A stretch of 64,000 bases of DNA, taken from positions 1-64,000 of IMG/VR virus record IMGVR_UViG_3300022905_001540. The stretch is one strand, 5' to 3'. Made by a program: the position numbers and the translations under genes. Shown in pieces: positions 8,548-16,309 of this stretch. The notes under the pieces were generated by a model that made no database searches, had not been told where the DNA came from, and saw only the letters and a program-made list of their open reading frames with translations. How positions within the stretch are numbered: the first letter of the stretch is position 1; each line of letters begins with the position of its first letter. The stretch is from a virus.

Positions 8548-9402
8548 ATGCTTTGTTCGTTGTGTGAATCCGAATGTGACGCTCAGAAAAACGTCGCTAT
8601 ATTTGATTGTGGCCATGCATTTCATCTATCGTGTGTGTTAAAGAATGCGGCCCAGTATAGTGTCGTGTGTCATACCTGTAAACCTGACCCTGGAAGCTTG
8701 GGTGACCTTGGCGACGACCGAAACGTTGCCATGAGTGCGGACACGGTTGCGCGTTGTCGCCAACGGCAGCTTCAGCCTGTGCAGCAAAAAAATTTGTTGA
8801 CGCACGTCCGAAATTATCTGAGTCCGCTGACCCCGCAAATCACCAGTTTTTTCGACCGTGTCATTCATAATAAAAGTTTAGACGTCATCAAACGCGCCGG
8901 CTTTGGGCCACAAGACGCCATTCGAGAGCGTGTACCGTGGTCCTCCTTGGCGAAAACATACACACCCGACGCACTGCTTAAATTTGGATTTGACTGGTCA
9001 CATATGGTTCAGCTCGGGATACGTCCGGCGGAAGTGTCCCATTTCACGTGGACGCAACAAATACACTCACTCAAACTGGACGCGTCTAAAATGCTGCAAA
9101 TTCGCATGACCATCTCCGAACTCGCCGCCCTGCGCTACACCACGCACCAACTGCTCCAGCTCGGCTTCGACTGGCAAACGCTGACAAACATGGGGGCGAA
9201 CGTAGAAACGTGGAAGCCGTTCCAGTTCGAACTTACAGACCTCAAGCGATACTGGAAACCGTCCATGTCACAGTGGGTCGCCGGCGGATTTTACGACCGC
9301 GAACGCCTGCAAAAGGCCGACTGGCCCATCGAAAGCGCCCTCGAGACACTACCAAGCATGACGCAGCGGTGCAAAGGGAGGACGTTGCGTTTGGCGTTTT
9401 AA
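8548..9402 (+). CDS. RING-like zinc finger protein with C-terminal Leu/Trp helical repeats
   Basis: 284 aa. Residues 3-45 form a RING-H2-like finger (C-S-L-C, C-G-H-A-F-H-L-S-C, C-H-T-C), the usual fold of E3 ubiquitin ligases. From about residue 140 there are degenerate helical repeats around L-L-x-L/F-G-F-D-W-x-x-L/M-x-x-M/L-G, a likely protein-binding surface. TATAAAT at 8515-8521 supports the start. One of three RING proteins in the window; substrate unknown. Confidence 0.8.
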   Translation: MLCSLCESECDAQKNVAIFDCGHAFHLSCVLKNAAQYSVVCHTCKPDPGSLGDLGDDRNVAMSADTVARCRQRQLQPVQQKNLLTHVRNYLSPLTPQITSFFDRVIHNKSLDVIKRAGFGPQDAIRERVPWSSLAKTYTPDALLKFGFDWSHMVQLGIRPAEVSHFTWTQQIHSLKLDASKMLQIRMTISELAALRYTTHQLLQLGFDWQTLTNMGANVETWKPFQFELTDLKRYWKPSMSQWVAGGFYDRERLQKADWPIESALETLPSMTQRCKGRTLRLAF

Positions 9403-9552
9403 AAAGCTCACAAATAGCGCAATAGAGCTCAGTACAAAGAGTGAGATGAGTATCGTCTCGTATTCAACGGCTGGTGCCTGTGCGAATGGATTTGTCGGGA
9501 GTCGAACGGTGGAAGGGGCGTCGGTTTCTTCGACAATGTCGATGGTCGACAT
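9349..9552 (-). CDS. Small single-pass membrane protein
   Basis: 67 aa from the ATG at 9552 (an ATG at 9579 would add nine residues). One hydrophobic helix (about residues 35-54, ETILISLFVLSSIALFVSFL) is followed by a basic tail. It overlaps the 3' end of the convergent RING gene by 54 bases. No family recognised. Confidence 0.55.
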   Translation of the reverse strand: MSTIDIVEETDAPSTVRLPTNPFAQAPAVEYETILISLFVLSSIALFVSFLKRQTQRPPFAPLRHAW

Positions 9553-9597
9553 GAATACTATGCAATCTATTGTAATCATAGAAATATGTCTAATGAT

Positions 9598-11745
9598 TTA
9601 AAATTTGGGATTTTTACGTGTTTTATTGACTTTCTCCTTTTGTGCCTGAAGTACTCGAAAGGGTACGGGCTGTGCTGACTGCTTGAGCCACGGTTTGTAG
9701 CAGGCGTTGCAAATCGGTGTCGTTTTTTCCACTCCTTCTTCGTCCACCGTGCGAATGGGCACCCATGAGTCCTTGCCGCGGTAAATTTCACAGATGTAAC
9801 AGCACACGTGCGTATACAGTGTGCCTTCTTGAATGCACTGCCCGCATGTAAAACCGTGTCTGTCGTAGCGATTCGGCTGAAATGACGTCGGATTGCCACA
9901 CGACGGGCAAAACAAATACAAGTTGTTGTAAAACTGGAAGATGCACCCGGTCATGTCAAAATTCATACACTCGGTGGCCGTGCACAAGTCATTCTGCATC
10001 GCCTTGCGCCGCGTCTTCCACTCCTTTTTGATGTTGCGTTTTCTGTTTTCGTCCACCTCGGCTCCCTCCACGAAATCCTTGATGGCGATGCGTTTTCTTT
10101 TTTTCGTGTCCGACTTGTCACACCGGCGCCCACAGTAACACTTGAGCGTCTCGTCGTCCACAATAATCTTGTGGTGCCCGTTGGCGAACAGATTCGAACA
10201 TTTGCCGTCGTTCTTGATAAGAAACCCCTTGAACGTGTTGCAAGACAAACACGCGTACACGCGCCCAACGTGGGCAGGCAGAGGCTCGCCTTCGGGAACG
10301 CTGTAGCGACGTCGCAACGCCATAATTTGCTTGTCATAGTAATGCTGCGGCATGTTGAAGACGCGAATCGAATGGTGCGTATGCTGGAACGCGTAAAAGA
10401 GCTCACGTATGGCTTCGAAATCATACCTCGACGACGCCTGTAGTAGTTTGCGCAGGTCGGACCGATACGTATTTTGATGATAGTGCTCTTGCATGTTGAT
10501 GAGACTGTCTACCGACGATTGCTTGACGTGGAAAAAGCGCAGCCATTCAATGTGGACGCGGCCCCGAGGTACGCGCTTGACCATGTGCCGCAATAAATCT
10601 CTGTATTGCATCGGAAATTCAGTGTGTGGATTGACTTGATGCTGCGCTTCGTCCATCCTCTCGCACAAATACAGGACGTTCTGGGTGAATGTCTGGCGCT
10701 GGGGGCGATACAGGTTTCCCAGCTGCTGCTTGTTGACCTGCAAAAGTGTCGACTCGATTTGAGCGAGCCACTCTTGGATGGAAGACGTGCGCCGCACATT
10801 TCCTTCGACGGTCGTCCGAACGGCGTCCATCGCTTGGTGCACGGTGGTTTCAAACGTGTGCCACTTGTACGTCACGCAAAGCTCGTCGTACAGAGCCGGA
10901 ATAAGGCGCATCGAAAACGTCAGAAATTCCTTGATGATGTAAAACAGCAAATGCTGGTACATGGTGAACAACCACTCTTGCATCTGCATGCGGTTGGGCT
11001 TTTCATAAATGAAGCGCCGTATCAACTGCTTGCGAGTATCCCAAGACAAACGCTTCTTCGAATGCGAATACATACCCAGCAACGAACACAACAGCGCCGA
11101 CCTCATAAACTCGTGCACCAGAGTGTTCTCGCGGCAATAGTTGCTGATGATTTCGCGCAAATTACGTATTTGGCAGCGCTGGGGCAACGCCTTGCACATG
11201 AGATGCACGATGGGTGCCATTTTGGTCTTGTTTTCGTTCCAAAAGGAACACTGGAGCTGCATCGCTACAATATCGGGAAGTTCGCCCTCGTGCAGGGTTG
11301 TGGTCGTCCGCGGCTGGTACTTGTAAAACAGCGGTTTGACGTTTTGCACGTCTTTGAGGTCTTCGAGGGCGCACATGAGCGGCACGTGGGCGTCATAATA
11401 AATATACAGGCAAAACATAATGTGGTTGGGCGCGCTTCCGCTTTCCAACAGTCGAATCGTGGCGTTCACAATATGCGTAAAGGCGCGGACCATGGTGTGG
11501 TCGTTGTGCGCGGGGCGCCACTTGAGCTCGCCCGGTGTCGCCACCACGAGCTGCAGACGGTCCCAAAACGTACCAATGAACAGCCACTCATGGGGCGTGC
11601 CCGTGTAAAACGAAGCCAACGTCTGCTCCGGAAGGGTGCGCGTCTCTCCGTCTTCAAATTCAAAGGGGATGATGCGCCCGAGATTTAACTCCCGGGCGCT
11701 TTCACTAAAAAATGCGACTGTTGACCGGGATATTTCATGCGCCAC
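9598..11745 (-). CDS. Downstream ORF of a -1 frameshift gene: large zinc-binding protein
   Basis: A 715-codon open frame with no ATG near its beginning (it opens with GTG at 11745, inside the upstream ORF). It is probably made only as the C-terminal part of a fusion with the ORF at 11685-12545, by -1 slippage at 11706-11712; 702 residues follow the slip. The C-terminal third has several Cys clusters (C-L-S-C, C-Y-C-G-R-R-C, C-P-S-C-G-N, C-G-Q-C, C-C-Y-I-C, C-N-A-C) that would bind about four zinc ions. The middle is helical. No family recognised; nucleic-acid or transcription role is a guess from the zinc ribbons. Confidence 0.85.
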   Translation of the reverse strand: MAHEISRSTVAFFSESARELNLGRIIPFEFEDGETRTLPEQTLASFYTGTPHEWLFIGTFWDRLQLVVATPGELKWRPAHNDHTMVRAFTHIVNATIRLLESGSAPNHIMFCLYIYYDAHVPLMCALEDLKDVQNVKPLFYKYQPRTTTTLHEGELPDIVAMQLQCSFWNENKTKMAPIVHLMCKALPQRCQIRNLREIISNYCRENTLVHEFMRSALLCSLLGMYSHSKKRLSWDTRKQLIRRFIYEKPNRMQMQEWLFTMYQHLLFYIIKEFLTFSMRLIPALYDELCVTYKWHTFETTVHQAMDAVRTTVEGNVRRTSSIQEWLAQIESTLLQVNKQQLGNLYRPQRQTFTQNVLYLCERMDEAQHQVNPHTEFPMQYRDLLRHMVKRVPRGRVHIEWLRFFHVKQSSVDSLINMQEHYHQNTYRSDLRKLLQASSRYDFEAIRELFYAFQHTHHSIRVFNMPQHYYDKQIMALRRRYSVPEGEPLPAHVGRVYACLSCNTFKGFLIKNDGKCSNLFANGHHKIIVDDETLKCYCGRRCDKSDTKKRKRIAIKDFVEGAEVDENRKRNIKKEWKTRRKAMQNDLCTATECMNFDMTGCIFQFYNNLYLFCPSCGNPTSFQPNRYDRHGFTCGQCIQEGTLYTHVCCYICEIYRGKDSWVPIRTVDEEGVEKTTPICNACYKPWLKQSAQPVPFRVLQAQKEKVNKTRKNPKF
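11674..11712 (-). other. Programmed -1 ribosomal frameshift signal
   Basis: On the minus strand the heptamer T-TTT-TTA (11712-11706) sits in the zero frame of the upstream ORF (CAT TTT TTA). A six-base spacer follows, then a 10-bp stem (11699-11690 with 11683-11674, one G-U pair) closed by a six-base loop. The zero-frame TAA stop lies in the loop (11687-11685). A -1 slip enters exactly the frame of the 715-codon ORF. This is the canonical arrangement of slippery site, spacer and stable hairpin. A homopolymer sequencing error is the alternative. Confidence 0.8.
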
Positions 11746-12545
11746 TGTTCATAGTAGCGAACGCCGTTCTGCACGCGCAGGCGATAGGCGGTTTTCACAT
11801 GCAGGACCACGGGGTCCAAGATGCCCTGGTAAATGGTCGGCGACGTCAGAATGCAGTCGTCCAGACAGTATTCGCCCTCGACGTCCACCATATTCCGATA
11901 GTCTTGGAGAATGACATTGTTCTTGACGCCCATGCCGTCCGCGCGAATGTTGATAAAGGCCCGGGCTATCTCCGACCGCTTGCACATCAGACAGAGGCGC
12001 CCTTCCTGGGGAAGTTTGCCCGTGCGCTTGTACTCTTCCTCCTCGGTGGGCAGCAGCAGTTCGCGCAGCACGAAGGCGTTTTCGGTGACGTGGGGTAGCT
12101 GCATGCCTTGGCACTGGTCGCCCATGATGCACGGGCGTTCTTTGCCTACGGGTTCGCGCAAATATTCTTCCTCGTAGGCGCGTGTCATGACCTGAATGCT
12201 CGACCGCACAATGTCTTTGTGCTTGATGTCCTCGGGCGACAGGGTGTCGCACGGCTTTTGGTGAATCAATGCGCGCACGTACGGAAAATCATACGGGCGA
12301 AGGTGGGACAAATCTTTGCGCTGCCAGTAGTCTTGGTTGCGCTGGTTGAAAAATTCCGTCTCCGCCACCATCAGGGTTTTGCTCTGAGCCGGCTGCTCCG
12401 CATTGGTCTGGAGCAAATCCGGCGTCATCTCCTCAGAGACATTCATCTCCTCGCGAGGCAGAGACGAAAACGTATACGACGTATCGCCATGCTGGCGCTT
12501 CGACGAAGACAAATCACACGTATTCCAATGACTGGACGAAGACAT
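11685..12545 (-). CDS. Upstream ORF of the frameshift gene: zinc-binding protein
   Basis: 286 aa if terminated in the zero frame; 280 residues plus 702 if the ribosome slips, giving a protein of about 982 aa. Contains C-I-M-G-D-Q-C-Q-G and, about 50 residues later, C-L-M-C-K-R, a probable zinc site, then C-L-D-D-C. N-terminus is Ser-rich and disordered. Start at 12545 fits a TATATAA element (12570-12577 minus); an ATG at 12563 would be too close to it. Both halves bear Cys clusters, which supports one composite protein. Function unknown. Confidence 0.8.
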   Translation of the reverse strand: MSSSSHWNTCDLSSSKRQHGDTSYTFSSLPREEMNVSEEMTPDLLQTNAEQPAQSKTLMVAETEFFNQRNQDYWQRKDLSHLRPYDFPYVRALIHQKPCDTLSPEDIKHKDIVRSSIQVMTRAYEEEYLREPVGKERPCIMGDQCQGMQLPHVTENAFVLRELLLPTEEEEYKRTGKLPQEGRLCLMCKRSEIARAFINIRADGMGVKNNVILQDYRNMVDVEGEYCLDDCILTSPTIYQGILDPVVLHVKTAYRLRVQNGVRYYEQWRMKYPGQQSHFLVKAPGS

Positions 12546-12638
12546 ACTATTTAAACTGACCATTTTAACTTATATAGTCAAAATGAGTTACTTGATTATC
12601 TGGGGATTACTATATTTAACGAAGAATAAGATGCACAC

Positions 12639-13148
12639 ATGCGACCCCTTATCGCAATATCTGCGTGCGCGTGGGCATGGGTCGTTGGCCGATGCATTGC
12701 CTTTGGGATTCACAAAAGAATCCTCTGCTGGAGAGCACACATGACCGCGGACACTTGGTACAGACTTACGCCCATTCGGTGGCAAATACCCCACCGCGTT
12801 TTGCCAAACATACCGCTCGCACTCACACTCCTTAAAATCAACGCACTCGCACTCGAAGACGACGCACTTCACATCACAGGCCTCGTTCTTCTCACCTCCG
12901 CACAGGCATTTTTTCCCGTATTCGTGGCACAAATACACTCCATATACATGCTCGCGGCGTGGGCCTTTGTCAACGCCGTGGGAAACGCCCTCTACGCCCT
13001 TTGGCACCCGTACTGGGCAGCATTGCCGGTCGCGGGGGCAGTATGCGTCCACCTCTGGTTTTTCATCATGGAGGTGCAGCTCATATGGATACCTGTTCGG
13101 CGAAAAGGTCCCGAGGAGGAGCGCCAGCCGCGCGTCTTGACGGTTTAA
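12639..13148 (+). CDS. Hydrophobic protein (antisense ambiguity)
   Basis: 169 aa with hydrophobic segments at about 1-25, 85-130 and 133-155. A TATATTTAA element (12608-12616) lies 22 bases before this ATG, although another ATG at 12630 in a different frame comes first. The opposite strand has an open frame from 13271 to 12588 (227 codons) encoding a Cys-rich, secreted-looking protein with a signal-like start, but it has only a GTG start and no internal ATG. Antisense of Cys/Glu-rich coding reads as Ala/Leu-rich, so one of the two is a shadow. I favour the plus strand slightly, on its ATG and promoter. Confidence 0.42.
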   Translation: MRPLIAISACAWAWVVGRCIAFGIHKRILCWRAHMTADTWYRLTPIRWQIPHRVLPNIPLALTLLKINALALEDDALHITGLVLLTSAQAFFPVFVAQIHSIYMLAAWAFVNAVGNALYALWHPYWAALPVAGAVCVHLWFFIMEVQLIWIPVRRKGPEEERQPRVLTV

Positions 13149-13402
13149 AAGGTCAACGACTCGGGATAGTCTTCCCAACGCGGCGGCGCCCGTCTCGTCT
13201 GTGACACGATGTGATACATTCGTCGGCGCCGTCGGCAGCAGCAGCACGCTCGCCAAAAAATGGGTCGCCACATCTGGATATGGCGTAGCACACCGTTTAT
13301 ACTTAGAGTTTTGCTTTTTCTATTCTATTTACAATAGGGTCACGGGTCCCAGAGTGAAGAGTCTATATTTGACGTGTAGCAAAAAGAATGTTATTAATTT
13401 TT
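13149..13402. other. Intergenic stretch with a minus-strand TATA element
   Basis: About 250 bases without a convincing gene. A TATAAAC element (13295-13301, minus) is well spaced from an ATG at 13273, but that frame gives only 42 residues (Cys- and Arg-run rich). It may instead be the promoter of the antisense 227-codon frame described under the preceding gene. Confidence 0.4.
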
Positions 13403-13645
13403 TTATAGAGATATTTTTTCACTGGTTATATTGTACAGCTCCCATACAGATTCCGACAGGGCTTCCTTCCATTCCGGCAGTGCGTGCAGTTGCGTCACAA
13501 TCCAGAGACATATCCACAAGTAGAGCGCCGTGACGACCTTGCACGTCACGAGGCAAATTTGCCGTATATTTTGAAACGCCAGATGCACGGCAATGAAAAT
13601 GGCAACAAAGGCCAGAGTCATCATTACGGTGTACGCATCAATCAT
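13403..13645 (-). CDS. Small two-helix membrane protein
   Basis: 80 aa with two hydrophobic helices (about 4-26 and 30-52) and an amphipathic tail. Its ATG overlaps the stop of the preceding minus-strand membrane gene by four bases (ATGA), suggesting joint transcription. No family recognised. Confidence 0.6.
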   Translation of the reverse strand: MIDAYTVMMTLAFVAIFIAVHLAFQNIRQICLVTCKVVTALYLWICLWIVTQLHALPEWKEALSESVWELYNITSEKISL

Positions 13646-14415
13646 GGTCCCTCGTCTTCTTCGGGAACTGGGGTAAAGGTTGTACTTTTACTGGAACATG
13701 CGCAAACTAATCCAATATCCACGAGCAAAAATAAGAATATCGCCCCCTCGACACCGAGCATGTACTCGAGCCACGGGTCAAAATCGCCGGTGCCATGTAC
13801 CAGAAATCCAACGAGAAGTGCGACCGACACCATCCCGGATGCCGACACGCGAAAGATATTTTGGTAGAGCATGGGATTGGTGGCGCTGGTTTGTACGAGA
13901 TGGTAAATGTACCAAATGTGAATGAAAATGGCAAAGAGGATGTTGCCCGAAAAGATGTAGGCGGCGATTTCGTCGGACGTTTGAAGCGCCGTCGCGGCGA
14001 TGCAGACAATGGCGACGAGGGTCAGAGACCAAATGTACCAGTACCATCCCGACTCGGACTGGTGGCGACAATGGCCCACGCAACACCACGACAGGGACGA
14101 GAGTACGACTATACCCGACAAGTATGCAGACATCATCGTATTGTCCATGAGAGAGACGGTGTGCAGCATAAAGACAATGGCCGACATCAATGAAACAATG
14201 CCGACCCACATGACCGTTTTGTGACGTTCCCGCTTTTCAAAGGCGCTGATGAGTAGTAATAACACAGATACTAAAAATATAACGAGTGTTGCGAGTTTAT
14301 ATCCATACGAAACGTCTTCGAAGACCAGAATCGTGTATAAAATGACCAGTGACCATACGGCTAAGAGCCACGCGGACGAATATTTTTTAAACTCGCTGGG
14401 TGCCTCCTGTTCCAT
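13642..14415 (-). CDS. Polytopic membrane protein, about eight helices
   Basis: 257 aa from the ATG at 14415, chosen because CTATTTAA (14438-14445, minus) ends 22 bases upstream; an ATG at 14451 is possible. Hydrophobic helices at about 11-33, 40-60, 67-87, 95-115, 125-147, 151-176, 195-212 and 220-243, with an acidic C-terminal tail. No family recognised. Directly downstream of the AAA ATPase and overlapping the next small membrane gene. Confidence 0.75.
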   Translation of the reverse strand: MEQEAPSEFKKYSSAWLLAVWSLVILYTILVFEDVSYGYKLATLVIFLVSVLLLLISAFEKRERHKTVMWVGIVSLMSAIVFMLHTVSLMDNTMMSAYLSGIVVLSSLSWCCVGHCRHQSESGWYWYIWSLTLVAIVCIAATALQTSDEIAAYIFSGNILFAIFIHIWYIYHLVQTSATNPMLYQNIFRVSASGMVSVALLVGFLVHGTGDFDPWLEYMLGVEGAIFLFLLVDIGLVCACSSKSTTFTPVPEEDEGP

Positions 14416-14455
14416 GGTTTGGTGGGACAAGAGGAGGTTAAATAGTGACATTCGC

Positions 14456-15634
14456 TCACAAGTACATTCCGGGGGGAGCGGCTGATTTTTTAAATATTTG
14501 CGAGTGTCCAATGTAGGTGCGAAACCCGTCTTTCACGTCGTCCATCGTGACGATGTTCTCACACTCGTCGGGAAACTGGCGAATCACCGCCGATTGCTTG
14601 GTGTGAAAGATGAGCTGCTGCGTGCTGCCTCCGCCGTGGGCCAGTTTGTCGGCGTTGGCGGCGAAAAAACCAATGAGTTGGTCGCGTGCCTCTTTGTCCA
14701 CGCGCCATCGCGCTTCCTTGAGCTGCTTGGTAAATATGGACATGAGCATGAGCGCGGGCGGCGCTTTGAAGCGGAAGACGTAGCCGAAGCGTCGTTCCAA
14801 GCCGGCGTTGTGCGTGAAGAGTTGCTTCATGTCGTTTTCGTAGCCGGCGAGAATGAACATGACTTGCTTGTCGGGATTGGACATGGCCTCGACGATTTCG
14901 GTCAACACTTCGCGGCCGTACATATCGTCGCCGTCTTTTGACGAAATCAACGAGTACGCCTCGTCGATAAAGATGACGCCGCCCTTGGCACCCTCGATGA
15001 TTTTCTTGGCTTTGGCCACCGAATGGCCCTGGTATTTACCGACCCAGTCGGAGCGCTTTGTAATGACGTAGCGCCGCTTGTCAATAATGCCAAGAGCGTC
15101 CCACACGTCCACCAAAATCGACGCAAACGTCGTCTTTCCAGACCCCGGTTTGCCCAAGAGCAACGTGTGCAAAAAGTGCCCCTGCAAAAGTTTCAGCTTT
15201 TCGCGACATTTGGCCACAAAGGCCGGCTCGTCCTGTTCGTAGTCGTCCTCGTCGTCCGAATCGACACCGGCCTGCAGCGAATGCGTCAGTAGGGCAATCA
15301 GTGCCATTTTGGCCACCGAGTCCTCGCCAGGCTCCATGTCGTCGCCGGGCACATATTCCTCGTCGTCCTCGTCCGAGGTCGAAAACGTCCGCGAGCGTTT
15401 TCGGGGACGCTTGTTGCGCAGTAGGGGTTTACGGCGCCGTTTCGAGCGTCTTAGTGGTTTGACGTTCGCGCATTGGGCGATAAAAAAGAGAACCATCTTG
15501 GCGACGGCGTCTTTGATGTCCTCATGGCCGACAAACTCACTGAGGGCGCGCAGTGCGGGCAACAATTTGGGAAATTTAGATGTGTTTTTCTTAATGTAGG
15601 TATGTAACTTTTTAAGTTGTGGTGTTCGCTGCAT
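14456..15634 (-). CDS. CbbX/CfxQ-like AAA+ ATPase
   Basis: ATP-driven remodelling enzyme. After a basic, disordered region (RRSKRRRKPL and acidic runs) the AAA+ domain shows Walker A G-K-P-G-S-G-K-T, the pore-loop region G-K-Y-Q-G-H-S, Walker B G-V-I-F-I-D-E-A-Y-S-L, sensor I in the A-G-Y-E-N segment and an arginine finger in N-A-G-L-E-R-R-F-G. This is the CbbX/CfxQ pattern (rubisco activase-type and related chaperones). The substrate is unknown. Start at 15634 (392 aa) fits TATTTAA (15658-15665, minus); ATG at 15646 is an alternative. Confidence 0.9.
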   Translation of the reverse strand: MQRTPQLKKLHTYIKKNTSKFPKLLPALRALSEFVGHEDIKDAVAKMVLFFIAQCANVKPLRRSKRRRKPLLRNKRPRKRSRTFSTSDEDDEEYVPGDDMEPGEDSVAKMALIALLTHSLQAGVDSDDEDDYEQDEPAFVAKCREKLKLLQGHFLHTLLLGKPGSGKTTFASILVDVWDALGIIDKRRYVITKRSDWVGKYQGHSVAKAKKIIEGAKGGVIFIDEAYSLISSKDGDDMYGREVLTEIVEAMSNPDKQVMFILAGYENDMKQLFTHNAGLERRFGYVFRFKAPPALMLMSIFTKQLKEARWRVDKEARDQLIGFFAANADKLAHGGGSTQQLIFHTKQSAVIRQFPDECENIVTMDDVKDGFRTYIGHSQIFKKSAAPPGMYL

Positions 15635-15786
15635 ACGGTACGCCATGGTCTGTCGACTTAAATATGGTGTGGATTTTGGCCGAGGATTATGGTCCGAATA
15701 TGGCCTCGAGTAGTGGGTGATATTTCTACCGACGCACACCCGCACTGTACAATACAACATTATAATACATAAGACTATCGAATGGT

Positions 15787-16275
15787 TTATAATTCTACGA
15801 GGTGTTCTGTATTCTCACATTTCTTGACGAATTCGGTCTTTTCGACACACCCGCGGCACGAAACGCCTCTTTCGCGCAAAATTTGCCGCAGTTCGCGCAC
15901 GCGCATGCGTTTGTAGTCGGTCTTGCCGCCAGGCTGCGTGACAATGGCGTATTTGACGGCGCATATTTCTGCCGAGGTGCGGTCCAACTTTTTGCAGACG
16001 CCCGCGGCGTCGACGCCAAACGAAAAGGGTGTCGACACGGTGCGTTTAATGGGCAGTATGTAGTAACATAGTTTTCGCTCGCGCGCGTTTCTTTTTCCAC
16101 CGCAATACGTGTCGATGGTCGCCTCGATGGCGCGTTTATCTTTGGGGTCCTCGAGCGCACGGACAGTAGTGTGTATGTCGGACATCACTTTGAGACACAC
16201 TTCGCAATGTTTTGGGTCAGTGTGGGCCAGAGCAAGTCCCGCGAACGCGGTGAGCCATATCCATAGACGAAACAT
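15787..16275 (-). CDS. MANF/CDNF (ARMET)-like secreted ER protein
   Basis: 162 aa. Residues 1-17 form a signal peptide. The mature protein matches mesencephalic astrocyte-derived neurotrophic factor along its length: a saposin-like N-domain with C-E-V-C, D-T-Y-C, K-L-C-Y-Y-I, V-C-K-K-L and E-I-C-x-x-K-Y, then a SAP-like C-domain with M-R-V-R-E-L-R-Q-I-L and the C-R-G-C motif followed by V-E-K-T-E-F-V-K-K. All eight MANF cysteines are present. In animals MANF acts in the ER lumen, binds BiP/GRP78 and dampens the unfolded-protein response. No KDEL-like end is seen. TATAAA (16296-16301, minus) fixes the start. Unexpected in a virus. Confidence 0.85.
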   Translation of the reverse strand: MFRLWIWLTAFAGLALAHTDPKHCEVCLKVMSDIHTTVRALEDPKDKRAIEATIDTYCGGKRNARERKLCYYILPIKRTVSTPFSFGVDAAGVCKKLDRTSAEICAVKYAIVTQPGGKTDYKRMRVRELRQILRERGVSCRGCVEKTEFVKKCENTEHLVEL

Positions 16276-16309
16276 TTTAGGCAAAGACGAGTGCTTTTTA
16301 TATGCAGAA

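Noticed and set aside
10606-11688. 360-codon plus-strand ORF
   Set aside because: Antisense shadow of the frameshift gene's second ORF, which has zinc motifs and the frameshift signal; no TATA at its start.
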